A stretch of DNA of 64,000 nt from positions 3,906,001 through 3,970,000 of the forward strand of contig NC_092407.1 in assembly GCF_009017415.1 (NCBI RefSeq), in the 5' to 3' direction. The notes under the pieces were generated by a model. That model was not told the origin of the DNA and searched no databases. It saw only the letters and a program-made list of their open reading frames with translations. Positions 33,805-45,335 of the stretch are shown here, piece after piece. Origin of the DNA: Aspergillus flavus (lineage: Eukaryota > Ascomycota > Eurotiomycetes > Eurotiales > Aspergillaceae). How positions within the stretch are numbered: the first letter of the stretch is position 1; each line of letters starts with the position of its first letter. The position numbers and the translations under genes are program-made.

Positions 33805-34264
33805 TATCTCTCTCCCCATCAGTCCATCAGATACCACAAATTGGGCACCGTTCAGGAAGTACTAACCAGACAGGACTAGTCCTGCATCGTGACCTCATCA
33901 TTCAAAGGCAAGTGGATCGGCGGAACGCCCCGCTCTTCGGAGATTTCCCTTCTCGGCCGTTTGCTCGATTAGTAGTGGGTTCGCCGGAGCTTCAGTAGTG
34001 TCCAAATGTCCACTAAGTACTTGGTAGTACCTCCAAAAAATGAAATAAGTCAGATATGGAGAAATTACTCAATATTGAATGTCGCCGCTGAACCAGCGTA
34101 ATTCTTATGTTGAAGGAGCTATGAGAGGTTACGCCGGCACATCTAGAACTTGATCATGTCTGGGGGATTGCCTGTCTCTATGCAGCAAATGATATATCGT
34201 TCCACAATATCAATCGTCGTCTCGACGTCGTCCTTAGATTATCTCCGAACGAATTGGAACGAGG

Positions 34265-36953
34265 CTAAATCCGATAATGCGCCATGTTCTTCTTGATTTC
34301 ATCCACAATCTCCACCGCTTCCAGTGCGTTACGCGCCTCAAAGTCATATCGCTTCTGCTCGTTCGCATCGTTGCCGCGAAGCACAACCACGCGGAAGTTC
34401 TTGGGATGGCGACGGCTCACCTTGCATCCAACAACGTCGTTGAAACTAATCGACCGGGTCTTAGTGTCCGATCCAGTCTTCGCAGTATCCCCCGGCATGA
34501 TGTGCATGTAGTCATTGTCAAACGTGAGAATCTTATGGTTCGAGGCGGTGAAAGACATGGATTGCTTGCGAAACACGTGGTAACGACGGTAGTAGCCCCC
34601 AATGAGGTCCTGCTGTTGCGCCAGCGGATGTAACATGCGCGGTCCGCCCTTCTTCGCTTTCTTGCTCGATGGCACAGTGCCGCTGTCAATTTGAAGCGGT
34701 GCATTGGGGGAAGAGCTTCCCGGAGAGCCAGTCAACGACTGGGGCCCGAAGCGCCGGCGCACGAGATCAAGCTCGGTAAGGTTCCCCAGGGCTTCCACGG
34801 TGCGGTCTAGAGGCGCGATCGTATTGGATCCCATCACCTTCAGGAGGTAATTCCCCTTATCTAAGCCCCAGCGTTTGCATACCGAATCCAAGATCTCCGC
34901 GATGTAGCTATCAGTGGACGTGTTGAGAGTCGTGACTTGCGTAGAACCCTCAATATTGATGAAGCGGATCTTCAGGGTCTTCGAGACCCCCAGTCGCGGC
35001 GTAGCATGCGACGTTGGCACCGCAGGCCGATCGGCAGGCGTGAGCGTATTGTCATTGAGTGCCGACGAAAACGGTTGCCCTAAGATCGGATTGGGTCGAG
35101 GCGCTTTGTTTTGAGAAGTCGGTTGGGCGGAGGGAACATTGAGAGCTGATGCTGCATCATTGGTGTCTTCAGGAAGAACGGCTTGGCTCTCCATGGGAAA
35201 CTGGCGCTCGTTCTCTTCAAATTCACTATCGGAGGCCTCCACCAGGGCAAATTCGTCGTACTGTTTCCCTCTGCCTCGACCTCGTGCCCCCGTTGCTCGA
35301 TTGTTATTCGACGTAAAATCCATAATCTGTGACGTTCGTCCTAAAGCGGGAAAGTCGTATTCCACTTCGCCGTCTTCTACCATTCGAAGCGCCCATCGGT
35401 TAACAGTCAACTTATTACGTTCAATAGCAGGTTGACGACCTTCTTCCGAGTATCGCCAGAGTGCCAAACCGATCGCCTCGACAACAGTGACGGGAGCTGG
35501 TTGTTCCGCGAGTTTAGATTCCCGGGCAATAGGAAGGTCAATCGGCTCTTCCGGGTCAGAAGAAAACGGCAAGTATAACTTGATATTCAATGCATCAGTA
35601 AGGCCTTTGCCCGAGAGTACCGCAAATTTCTCAACCGGATTGGTCGGTGCACGTTTGCGCGCGTTGAGTGCCTTCGACAGCAAACTAACAGGTTGCACTG
35701 TGCTAATAGGCCGCGGCGGAGGCAAGTCTTGCAATTCGGGAGCTGGTGTTTTGGCCTTCCTAGGAGATGCCGTTTGAGGTCCTGTTCCATTCGGCAACTT
35801 ATGCATCATCATAGGTGATGATGAATCCAAGCTTCCAGTGATACCGACGCCTACCAAGAGTGATGCAGAGCCGGCGGTGGCATCGAAATCAGATGAAAGT
35901 GCCGAGTCCTCGGACTCAGCTCCCGAATCTTCTGGGTGCTCATCTAGTCCTCCAAGATTCCTGTTTCCAGCTCCCCTGCGCCTGTTACTAGCCAACTCTA
36001 TAACCTGATCCTGACCAGAGAACTGAATCTGCTTCCGTGACGCCAAGGAGCCCATTTCATTATCCGAAGACATGTCGCTGCTAGCGGTAGTAGTTGTATC
36101 TCGCCGTGGCCGCTCATTCACACTAACAGCAGTTCCTAGCGATCCCGTGCGGTAATGCATGCCCATCGTGGGGTGAGAAGGAGATGTGACCATAAGTTGT
36201 GGGCCTTCTTGACGATCCGTTGAACGTATTGGAGAGGATCCGGCCCGTGTCCGTATTGGTAGTTTAGGAAATTTGATCTGTTGGGAAGCCCTGCACCAGT
36301 TTAGCACCGGGATGTAGTCTGGGAATATAAGAACCTCAAATCACTAATATCGACAAACCTTTGACTATCCACATCATCGTCGCTCTCATCACTCAAATCA
36401 CTGCTGTCATCCTCCTCCGCATCTCTTTGTTTATAGGAATCGTTTTGCTGTCGCTCCTTTCGATGGGTCCTTTTCCCAGCGCGTCCATGGGGCCGGCGCC
36501 CTATCACCTCCGTCGAGCTTTTACCCGTCACCATACCCCCTTCATCTTCCTCGCCATCCTCCCCTAAACCAAATCTCTGGGCTTCGTTTGCATCCCTGGA
36601 AACACCAAGTTGATAATACTCCGAGGTAACTGCAGCGGTGGTGGGAATCGGAGGGGAGTATGTCCGGCGGATATGGGCTGCTACGCTCTGTGCGCTAGGA
36701 TTTGTGGAAGCCGACGACCAGCCCGCCGCGCGAAATCCAGGAGTGTTGAGAACCGAGTTGTTCACGTTGATGAGTCTATCGCCTATTCCGTCTTTGATTG
36801 TGGATAGATAAGAGGTGCGCAGTTGCCATATCGTAAAACTGCCATTCTTTTAGTACTGGATTCTTGGTATGAAGGGCGATCGCGGGGAAGGTGGCGGAAG
36901 CAGATGTGAGATGCGCATCACTAGACGTACTCTTCATTGTGAAGGAGAGACAT
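34265..36953 (-). CDS. AVO1: TORC2 subunit Avo1/Sin1
   Basis: Three exons: a 23-nt first exon (36953-36931), then 36838-36359 and 36290-34265, summing to 842 residues. The start MSLLHNED joins to FTIWQLRTSYLSTIKDGIGDR, the conserved Sin1 N-terminus; without the tiny exon that frame is blocked by a stop, which supports the model. A disordered region with acidic Ser/Asp runs follows. The CRIM domain lies at ~375-520 (NPVEKFAVLSGKGL, PVTVVEAIGLALWRYSEEGR, RWALRMVEDGEVEYDFP). A Ras-binding-like domain (~600-690, KTLKIRFINIEGS) and a PH domain (~735-842, YYRRYHVFRKQSMSF to the C-terminus) complete it. Family role: CRIM recruits AGC-kinase substrates to TORC2; PH binds membrane lipid. It lies beside PKA, another nutrient-signalling kinase gene. 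Confidence 0.95.
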
Positions 36954-37557
36954 CTTCCCGCAGTTGTGAGTAGATGTTGAGAGGATATAGATATTGAACT
37001 TTGGTAGCGATCAGGTAAATTCTGGATTTAAGGTAGACACTGTATAGTCGCTGGTGGTGTTCGTCTGGGCATGATTCCAAGTACTACGTTGAGAGTGGAT
37101 AGATGCGCTGAACGTGGTCAGCAATAGAGTGATCAAATGAAGGTTCGTTCTCAACCAGGGCCAGCCCGATGTAGAGTATAAGGGGAGATAAATAAGAACG
37201 AGATAATAAGGTCGTGAAGGGAGTTGGTGAAGGTTTTAGTGCTGAGTAGCTGAGGAAGAGCAAGCAAATTGCGGGTTCTCCCAAGACAATCTCCGCAGAT
37301 CAGCCAAGAAACATGGATGTAGATAATGCGCCGCCGATCCCTCGTAGATTATTTGTTTAGATTATTTTAATCAACAGCTAAATTATTGGCACAGAATGAT
37401 GGGGTTTGGTTTAACATAGTCATCGTTCTAATATAATACAAGTACCTAACTAATAACCATTACAGACATTGCCATTACCCATCATTCCCCAATGCGGTTT
37501 TCAAAAGGAAAGAGAGGTTTTTCTCACCAAACGTCCACCATGAAAAAGTGAAACGCA
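36954..37557. other. Intergenic: AVO1 promoter and RFC1 3' flank
   Basis: 0.6 kb between two minus-strand genes, A/T-rich. No gene, RNA or repeat recognised. Confidence 0.6.
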
Positions 37558-40500
37558 CTAAGCCTTGGCCTTTCGACCTCTTCCTTTCTTCGGTTTCTCG
37601 TCGTCATCAATAAAATCATCGTCGGTGGCTTTCTTAGCCTTCTTCCCTTTGCCTGAGCCGCCCTTCGCCGCGGATTTCGCCGCCGGTTTCTTCGGTACCC
37701 GGACATATTTGTCCTTCTTCAGGTCCAGTTCTTCACTTTCATCATCCTCTTTAGTATCATCCTCAAGCACTTCATCATCCGACTCGTCGATGGCATCTTC
37801 AATATCGGGCTTCTCCTTTGGCATCTTCTTTGGAGCAGCGACGCTGCTGGCTTTCATAAAGGGAAGTGGATGCGAGCGCTGGTTATAGAGTCGTGTGAAT
37901 GTCGCTTTCGTCTGTGTATCTAGTTTCACCATTGATTGATCCATAGGGCCAAGGCCAAGCTCGACCAGGGCATCCCAGTCGTCCCGGGTGAGGAAATAAC
38001 TGTCCATGAAATCAATGACGTCCTCAACGCCTTCTTTTCCATCCTTCATCAACCGGCGAACAAGCTTGTCCCAGATGAGGGGTAGATATTGTTGTCTGAT
38101 TTCGTCACGGTCTCCGGAGGCACGAAGGCGCATGTGGCCCTGGATCTCCCTGGTACAACGCCAAAGCTTCCCTGTAATTACTCCGTTAGCAAAATAGATA
38201 TATAAGTAGTTGAAGAATACATACCTTGTTTGCTGTTCTGACCTAGCCAACTAGTGAAGCCAGCTCGCTCGGTCATATTGCCGTAAGCGAAACTGGCGGG
38301 CCGAACAAAGCTGAAGACAGCATGGGTTGGCATCAGACTCCATTGCTGTTGTGTTCCATGGATCATTCTGTCGACCAGGTCACCGTCACTGATGCTCGAC
38401 GCTGCGTTATCCGCCAGCTCGAGCAACTTCAACTTTTGCTCCTTGCCTTGATAATTACCAGACAAGGCTGGCCTTGTTCTTAGATAGTTCTCTTGAAGCA
38501 TCAAGTAGCTGAACTCGTGATCATTGAAATAAAGTTCGATCTTGTCGTTTAACGTCGCTTTGGAACTTGGAGAGAACATCTGAGCGCTGAGGATTTTGGA
38601 TACAATATCCCAGGGCTTCAGGATAACATGCTTTTCCCAGGCCTTGGACATCTCCCGCCCCTTCTCAAAATCCAGGTTTTGTTGATCCAGCTTCACAGTC
38701 GACAGCATATTAATAATTTGACGAATGTCGGCATGCGTCCCTTCGATGAGACTGTCGAGAACAGGGGGCGGAATCTTCAAACCCTCTCGGAAACAGATCG
38801 TTGAAAGTCTAGCTCTGATTTGTTCAGCAGTCGGACGTCTAAAGGGTAGCTCATACGTAACGTGATCGAAGGGCTTCATTTTCGGAAGCCTACGTTCGTT
38901 ACATATAAGGATGAGTGGGATGTGAGTTTTCTTTGCAATAGCAGCTAACGCCCCAACACCGCCTCGGTCTCCAGCTGACATTCCGTCTACCTCGTCCATG
39001 ATCAATACCATATTCTTTTTCTCTCTGTGCACCTTTTGGCCGTCAGCGGCAAAATAACCTTGCAGGGACGTTGTATCCAAGACACCCAAAAGACCGGTTT
39101 CAACAAGTTTTTTGCTCCTCGTATCACTGGCATTAGTTTCGACGATATCGTAGCCTTCGAGCTTCGCCACCAGATGTGCTGCGGTTGTCTTACCGATTCC
39201 TGGGGGGCCGTGGATCATGACCGCGCGGTAAATTCCAGTGCCATCCTTACCGGGTTTCGAGAAGTTCCCCTTAGCATTCTTGTGCCAATCTCGAAGCCAA
39301 CTTTGAAGCTTCTCGACCGCGGTTTTATTGCCACAGATCATGTTCATCGACGTTGGTGCGTATTTTGTGGTCCAGAGTTCATCCTCAGGTCTAGGGCTTT
39401 GCGAGCTTGATGGCGCCTGGGATCCCGCGGACGCCTTAGCTGCTGCTGTACTGGTAGCCTTCGCCTTGCGCTTCTCTTCCTGTTCAATTTCAGCAGCCAT
39501 GGCTCGAATTTTCTTGTCTTCTGCCTTCCTCTTTTCTTCATACTTTTCAGCGGCTTTTCCGTCACCGCCGTTGGCTGGCAATCTTCGAATGAGCTCGAAG
39601 AGACCTTCCTCATTGATTGTTTTCAGGTTATGATCCCTGATTGTCTTAAGCTTTTTAGGACCAGCATCACCTCCGAGGACAACGTAACTTGTCTTTGAAC
39701 TCGGAGCTCCAGTAACTTTGCCGCCATATTTTTTGACAAGGTTTTGTCCTTCCTCACGACCTAAAGTGTCAAGGACACCGGTGAAAACGAAAGACAACCC
39801 TGCAAGGCAATTTTCAGCCCCGACCGGTATTTCAGCGGTTCCGGCTGCTGCGGGGGAGCGCGCTCGTGCGGCGAACGGGTTAAACTTCTTCTTGTCGCCA
39901 GATTCTGGTGGGGGTGAGGGTGGTCGGACAGTTGGGATACTGTCAAAGATGCTCTGTATTTCCTTGCTTTCGGGCTGGTCTTTCTTAGACGGAGACCCCT
40001 TTGGTTTCTTAGGCGCACGAGCTGTTGACGACGCTTTCGAAGGTGAAGTAACCTTTTTAGGGCCTTCCTGGGGTTCGTCGTCCTCCTCTTTGCCCAGGGC
40101 TTCAGATTTCCGTTTCCTTCCAGGCTGTGAAGCTGCCGATTTCGTTGCTCTCTTCGGTTGTTTCGGGGCATCCTCCATAACTACGTCGTCGTCATCTGGG
40201 GCTAACTTCGAGGCTGGCTTCTTACGTCCAGGCCTACTCGAAGCTGCGGTGGCCGGCTTCACTGCAAGTTCCTCGAGATCACTATCCTTTTCACTGTGCT
40301 CATCCTCAACATAATCATCATCCCCTTTACCCGGCTTCCCAAACTCCGTTGCAAATATGTCATCACCGCCGAGTCTTTCATCGTCTAGGACAGTTGTAGC
40401 GTTCCTCTTAGATTCGCGCGTTGGTCGCTTGAGGGCCTCCTTTTTCTCGGTCTGTTTATTCGCTCGCGGTGATTTGCTGGCTTTACCCTCTTCCGAAATG

Positions 40501-41038
40501 GTGTCATTGGGGGGCTGAGGTTCCTTGATGGGCGTCGCAGTACTGGTTTTGGCTGGTCTTCCTCTCTTCTTGCTGGAGGCGAAGTAGTCCGAAGTGGTCG
40601 TTACCTCCCCTTGCGGTTCATCGGGCTTCCTTCACAAAGATGGTCAGTGGGTGAGTTAGCAGCTTTGAGCAGGTACATTGCAATGCATACGGCTTTGTCA
40701 GCTCCTTAGCTTTGGGAGGTGGCGCCTTGGTCGCTTTGACATCGTCCTCATCTTCACTGTCATCCACAACTTTCCTCCCGCCTACATGACCGGTTAATGA
40801 AGGCGCAAGTGAGTAAAACGGTTGACGCCTTACGTCTTTTCCTGCCAGCAGGTTCCTAAGAGTTCCATATTAGCTTGATTCAATGAAATTACAGCGCGAA
40901 TTTCAGAAGCTGGAAAGGTAAATTTGGCAGCGGAGCCTTCCTTACCTCTTTCTTTGCGGGCGGCTTCGCAAGAGAGGCACTAGAGCCCTGACTGCTACTC
41001 GGCTTGCCACCAAAAAAGCTCCTGATATCAGCAGGCAT
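37558..41038 (-). CDS. RFC1: Replication factor C large subunit (Rfc1)
   Basis: Five exons (41038-40946, 40855-40834, 40781-40691, 40629-38225, 38171-37558) give 1,074 residues. It begins MPADIRSFFGGK, a PIP-box-like start. A Lys/Ser/Pro-rich disordered region follows. The BRCT domain (~340-420) reads LAGLSFVFTGVLDTLGR and KTSYVVLGGDAGPKK. The AAA+ module has WTTKYAP, GPPGIGKTT (~540), a LIMDEVDGM Walker B and an ICNERR sensor. The C-terminal RFC1 domain includes FNDHEFSYLMLQENYL, and the tail is Lys/Asp-rich with basic patches. Family role: opens and loads the PCNA clamp at primer ends. Exon 2 is only 22 nt. It shares a 343-bp promoter with MRPL16, and RFC5 lies 2.3 kb further on. Confidence 0.97.
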
Positions 41039-41381
41039 GGTGATTTTAAAAATTATCAGAGCATGCCATGAACAGGCAAATGGTGAATTGATGAGAGTAA
41101 GTGCAAATTTGAAGCACCAATGCACAAAACGCTTTTAATTTAAATGACCATTACGGAGTATAGGCAACTAGATCGGAAAACACGACGCGCTGCCTTGAGC
41201 TCTTGTCGCCGACGTGATTTAATTGGCTTACATAAGGAGCACGCGCATGGTCCGTGCCCCAACCTCGTTTTACCTGTTTCGGACTGGGGGAAAGTCGGAC
41301 TTGCAGATACGCCGATAGTCTGGAAGTCTTCATCCAACATCGCTAATTCGCTACGAAAAGGGCCTGGCATCAGATCTCACC
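41039..41381. promoter_or_regulatory. Shared divergent promoter of RFC1 and MRPL16
   Basis: 343 bp between opposite start codons. It contains CGACGCG-like sequence at 41182-41188 (AACACGACGCGCTGCC), which resembles but is not identical to the yeast MCB core ACGCGT. An RFC gene would fit G1/S control, but that is inference. Confidence 0.5.
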
Positions 41382-42213
41382 ATGGCCTCCACGATGAAGA
41401 TGTTCTCGGGGCCTCAATTGGCCCTTTTCCGGCCTACCTGTATGTTGGATTTCTTTCCATAAGAATTTTTCTCTACAGGGCCGGAAAGCTGACCGTCTCA
41501 ACATTAGGTTTATCCACAACTTTTACGGCCTCTCCGCTATCACGATGCTTCTCCACGACCTCCCCGGCTCTTGACTGGCTTACTCCGAAGTTCATGGAAA
41601 CGTCGAAGTCTCCCAAGGGTCGCCCACATGTTGCGACTGGCGGTTCGTCCCGCGGTACAACTGTCGTCTGGGGCGACTACGGCTTGCGCATGAAGGACCA
41701 TGACCGCCGACTGCCGGCTTCGTCGCTCAAGATCGCAGAAGAAACCATTAAGAGACGCTTAAGAGGAATGAACTATACGCTCTACAAGCGTGTCAGCGCC
41801 AACATCGGTGTGTACACCAAGGGTAACGAACAGCGTATGGGTAAGGGTAAGGGAAAGTTCGACTACTGGACGGCGAAGGTCGGTGTCAGCAGAATCGTGT
41901 TTGAACTGAAGGGCGATATTCACGAGAAAGTCGCAAGGGAGGCTTTCAGATTGGCTGGCCACAAGTTGCCGGGTAAGCATAGCTCTCGCTCTACGAACGG
42001 GCCGGTGACGGTTCCACACTAACAACGCAATCCGGTCTAGGACTCTGGGAGTTCTGTAAGAAGGGCGACCCCCCTGTTGTTGGCTTGACGAAACTCGGCA
42101 ACGGCGTGACTTTGGAAAGTCTGAAGCGCCCCCGCCGGAGCCCAGCCCTGGGCGCGGCAAACATGTCTACGCCGCCAAGTTCGACCTCGTCTAGCCCCTC
42201 TGCTTCTCAATAA
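41382..42213 (+). CDS. MRPL16: Mitochondrial large ribosomal subunit protein uL16m
   Basis: Three exons (41382-41439, 41508-41972, 42041-42213) encode 231 residues. The start MASTMKMFSGPQLALFRPT continues after splicing to CLSTTFTASPLSRCFST, a Ser/Arg-rich mitochondrial presequence. The uL16 fold follows: KGRPHVATGGSSRGTTVVWGDYGL, IKRRLRGMNYTLYKRV, IGVYTKGNEQRMGKGKGKFDYW, FELKGDIHEKVAREAFRLAGHKLPG, then LWEFCKKGDPPVVGL in exon 3. Upstream open frame before 41382 is not used, because the intron (GTATGT, branch GCTGAC, ACATTAG) is needed for a presequence. Family role: contacts tRNA near the peptidyl-transferase centre of mitoribosomes. The C-terminal Ser/Pro tail is fungal-type. Confidence 0.94.
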
Positions 42214-42270
42214 ACAAATCGCATATATTCCATTTGGCCGTATTACTACATTATTTGCGCGCGACAAATT

Positions 42271-42849
42271 TTAAGCTCCGACGCCGGAACCAGGTCCATA
42301 TCCCTGCTGTCTCCTACTCCTCGCTGCTTCTGCATCGCCATCTTGGGTTTCGGGCTTGAGGTCTTGTGTATATTATCATCAGCTTTTGGTTCTTTCTTGA
42401 ATGTTTTATTCCCACATGTGTCGATGTCTTATACACGGAGTTAGATTGAAGGAAACCAAAGACCAACTGTACCTTTATCCGCTTCTCCCATGACACCACT
42501 TTGTCCTGAAAATCTCCTTGCCCATTCGGCATCCTCATCTTCCGCCTTTGAACTAGTATCCGGGTCCAAAAGTTGCATCATTTCACTCCTCGTATGTGGC
42601 ATATTTCCTTGGACTGGTCAATTCCAATATTACTCCGAATAAGATATGATTTTCCCGCCAAGCTGAACCAACATACCACCTAATTGCCCAGTTTGCTTCG
42701 CTGGAGTTTCCGTAAACTCTCGAATGGATTCATACCTTCATCTTCGGTTAAACAAAATCCGCATAAACAAATAATAGTTTGGGAGAAAAAAAGACTCACT
42801 GAGTACTCTCACCACCCGGTTCAGTGTCCATCAGCCTAGTATCCGACAT
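42271..42849 (-). CDS. Unrecognised 111-residue protein, four exons
   Basis: No single long frame exists here, but four exons (42849-42800, 42735-42677, 42607-42473, 42362-42271) join with standard signals (GTGAGT, GTATGT, GTACAG donors) and sum to exactly 112 codons including the stop. The product starts MSDTRLMDTEPGG. It has a short hydrophobicity-poor centre (REFTETPAKQTGQLGGN, MMQLLDPDTSS, AEWARRFSGQSG) and ends in a Gly/Arg tail (RSRRQQGYGPGSGVGA). It is acidic, polar and probably disordered, without signal peptide or membrane segment. I do not recognise a family. It converges on MRPL16 with only 57 bp between stops. Confidence 0.6.
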
Positions 42850-43361
42850 AATCTCCAAGGCCTAGGATAATATACAATAGAGGAACTTGAAATCCTTTCG
42901 CATATGTACGTTCAAAATTAGTCCAAACTTTGAAACCCCAAGTTAGTTCGGCAGTGGCTGGTCCTCCCAATTTATAGAGGAACTGTATGACGTAGTCTAT
43001 CATGTCCGTCTTCAACCCTTTCCCCCATGGGGAAGAACTTGGTTTTACGGCAGCATTCTAGACCACGTCAGTTCCGAACCCGGTTCCTAGACGAGCACGG
43101 AAGTTCTTGTTTGCAGAAATTGCCGATTTATTTTGTGATATCCTACAAAAACGCCAATGGAACTCATCAAGACCTGAATCTGTATCCTGCCCCAGAAACC
43201 ACGCAATTAGCACCTTCCTATTAAGGCTGCTGTCACATATTATACAGAACAATCATAAATCGTGGATTATTATTTTTTTCTTTCTTTTCTACGGTTTAGA
43301 AGTCCATGCCCATTAGGTAGCTGTGTTGATTGTTAGTGTGGATGCTTGGCTGTATTGTTAC
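42850..43361. other. Intergenic: orphan-gene promoter and RFC5 3' flank
   Basis: 0.5 kb without a supported gene. Plus-strand frames at 43027-43316 show no family resemblance. A short T-rich run lies at 43270-43290. Confidence 0.55.
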
Positions 43362-44638
43362 TTAGGAGTCGAACCTTTCATAGATGCGCATGAATTTGGC
43401 GACGAAGGCCTCCAGGTGGAAGATAACTTTCTGTAATATAGGTCAGTATCCTTAGCTGGCTACAGTATTCTGGTCTGGGTTCTTACGCTTCCTTGTGTGA
43501 CTCTGTGCTCGTAGAATGCAGACCATTTAATAACGTCGGGCTTCAGAGCATCGTCTACCTTGGCGATGAGCTTGAAGGTGAGAGTCTAAGATACTAGTCA
43601 GCGTTGACCAGATAATCCTTCATCGATCCGTAGTCAGACCTTGAGAATAGTAGTCGGCGGGATGCAGTGAGTTAAGAGATCGTACAAGCGCGCCCGGACT
43701 TGCAATAGTCGAGCTGGCGACCGCTCGGCCAGAATCTCATCAGCCGTAATAGAAATGAGCACCTCCCAGTCCGGAGGTGGGATCGGAGTGTTCTCTGTCA
43801 CCTTCTCACTATTGGTCGGATAGGGTCAGCCTAGAGCCGAGAATGATATATAATACGATCATACCTTTGAGCATAGATAGCTTCAAACATGAGTAACGCG
43901 CGTCGGAGATTGCGTCCGCTCTCCTTTGCTATCTTCTTATTAAGCCCGGGCGCCTCCGGCCAGCCTTCCCTCTTGCCAGCAGCGCTGAGCACAGAGCAGA
44001 TCTGGTCTTCCGTTGGTGCCGCAACCCTGACCAGCAGGGTTCTGGAACGAATCGGAGCAATGATATTTGAGGTGCTATTGGCCAATAGAATTAATCTCAG
44101 GTTGGGACTGTATTTCTCCATAGTCCGTCTCAGAGCTGCCTGGGCGTCACGACTCAGATGATCTGCTTCATTGATAACAACAACCTTGAACCTTTGCTTT
44201 GCGGAGAGATCGACCTGCTGTGTTTGCGCAATCTCTTTGAGCAGTTCCTGCACGACGACACGGTCATAGTTTCCTACATCCGAAGGTGTAATCTCCAGAT
44301 GGTATACAGACGATACAATGTTGAATTCGAGCTTCCGGTTACTCGTCGTCTGGTAGACTCTGGCATCGATCTTGATCTTTTCCACACCCGCACCGTACAG
44401 CTCTTTTAATGTCGCGATTGTCCGCGTCTTCTTGCCTGCGCCTGATGGTCCGTACATGAGTAGATGGGGGAAATCTCCACTTTGTGCCTAAAACAAGAAT
44501 AATGTCAATTGGTGGTTTTTCTTAACAAAAATCTGGTTCAGGTTTGATTACCAGTGACTTCAAGCGTGCGGACAGTTCATGATGATATGAGAGAGCTTCG
44601 AGCGAGCGTGGTCGCAGTTTGTCAACTAGCAAAGCCAT
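43362..44638 (-). CDS. RFC5: Replication factor C subunit Rfc5 (human RFC3 type)
   Basis: Five exons (44638-44552, 44487-43865, 43808-43640, 43585-43487, 43430-43362) give 348 residues. It starts MALLVDKLRPRSLEALSYH. The P-loop is GPSGAGKKT, with the Lys-Lys variant, and the DEAD box is NEAD (VVVINEADHLS), both typical of this subunit, which does not hydrolyse ATP efficiently. ITPSDVGNYDRVVVQELLKEIAQ is the family hallmark. An SRT arginine finger (APIRSRTLLVRV) is present. The C-terminal collar domain ends FMRIYERFDS. Family role: one of the four small subunits shared by RFC and the Rad24, Ctf18 and Elg1 clamp-loader complexes. Confidence 0.96.
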
Positions 44639-45335
44639 CTTTAGTGCTCTCGTATTTGTTACGGCGGTGTGAGGCTATCGAGTGCTTCTCACAAATGTAA
44701 AGATAGCTTAGATGGATCGGAGAGCAAGACGCGTCGGGAAGATCGTGACACGCGAGCTTAATTGGTGGTCCGTGCACGGGTGCTTACAATCGTACATAGA
44801 TACCAGTACAGAGTGGATAGTAGATCTTCAGCTTCTCAATGTATTGAGACTGCTACGGAGCTTTGCTAATTACTACCCTATCACCGAGAAGAGAGGCTGT
44901 AAGTCGTTTTTCCGAGCAGTTTCCACCTTATTGAACTGTAAGAGTCTACAATTGGTGCCATCAAGCGGGAAAACATAATGTACAGATATCCATTGCTATG
45001 ATACATATATGGGTATTCTTTTGGAGAGGAGATACAACTTTCCCGCGAGCTCAAATATCTCCCGATATGGAGAGAAATTACGAGGGATTTCGCCAGAGCT
45101 TATCCTAGCGCTTCACGATTGTTGTGCTGCTTGGGTAACCTCGCTTCCTCGACGCCGATTCGGGCTATCAGGCTTCCGACGTGGGCTTATCTACTGAAGC
45201 TGTGATGTGGCCAATCCAAGCGTTGATGTTTCGAGGGATGGGAAACAGTAATCAGTCTATATGATCAGTTCGTTGGTATCGGCTTGAGAACTCCGTTGTC
45301 ATCATATCGCGCTTCTGTTGTGCGTCAGCAACCCG
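44639..45335. other. Intergenic: RFC5 promoter and COX11 3' flank
   Basis: 0.7 kb between two minus-strand genes. Short plus-strand frames (44712-45197) have no recognisable content. No repeats or RNA genes seen. Confidence 0.6.

Larger units (their letters stand above)
32442..34264. promoter_or_regulatory. Long upstream region of the PKA gene
   Basis: 1.8 kb between the PKA start (minus) and the Avo1 stop (minus). It holds, in order, a GAAAAA purine repeat (32511-32554), a TC-rich tract (33112-33172) and a weak plus-strand ORF (33457-33804). Long leaders and promoters are common for signalling kinases, so this probably contains PKA's 5' UTR. No RNA gene is recognised. Confidence 0.55.

Noticed and set aside
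40260..40262. RFC1 beginning at the GTG near 40262
   Set aside because: The frame stays open upstream to 40629 and joins three 5' exons that supply an ATG and a PIP-box-like N-terminus.
39718..40314. 198-codon plus-strand ORF
   Set aside because: Lies wholly antisense to RFC1 exon 4, which has BRCT and AAA motifs.
43058..43252. tRNA gene suggested by TTCCGAACCCGG-like sequence
   Set aside because: No A-box or cloverleaf could be built around it on either strand.
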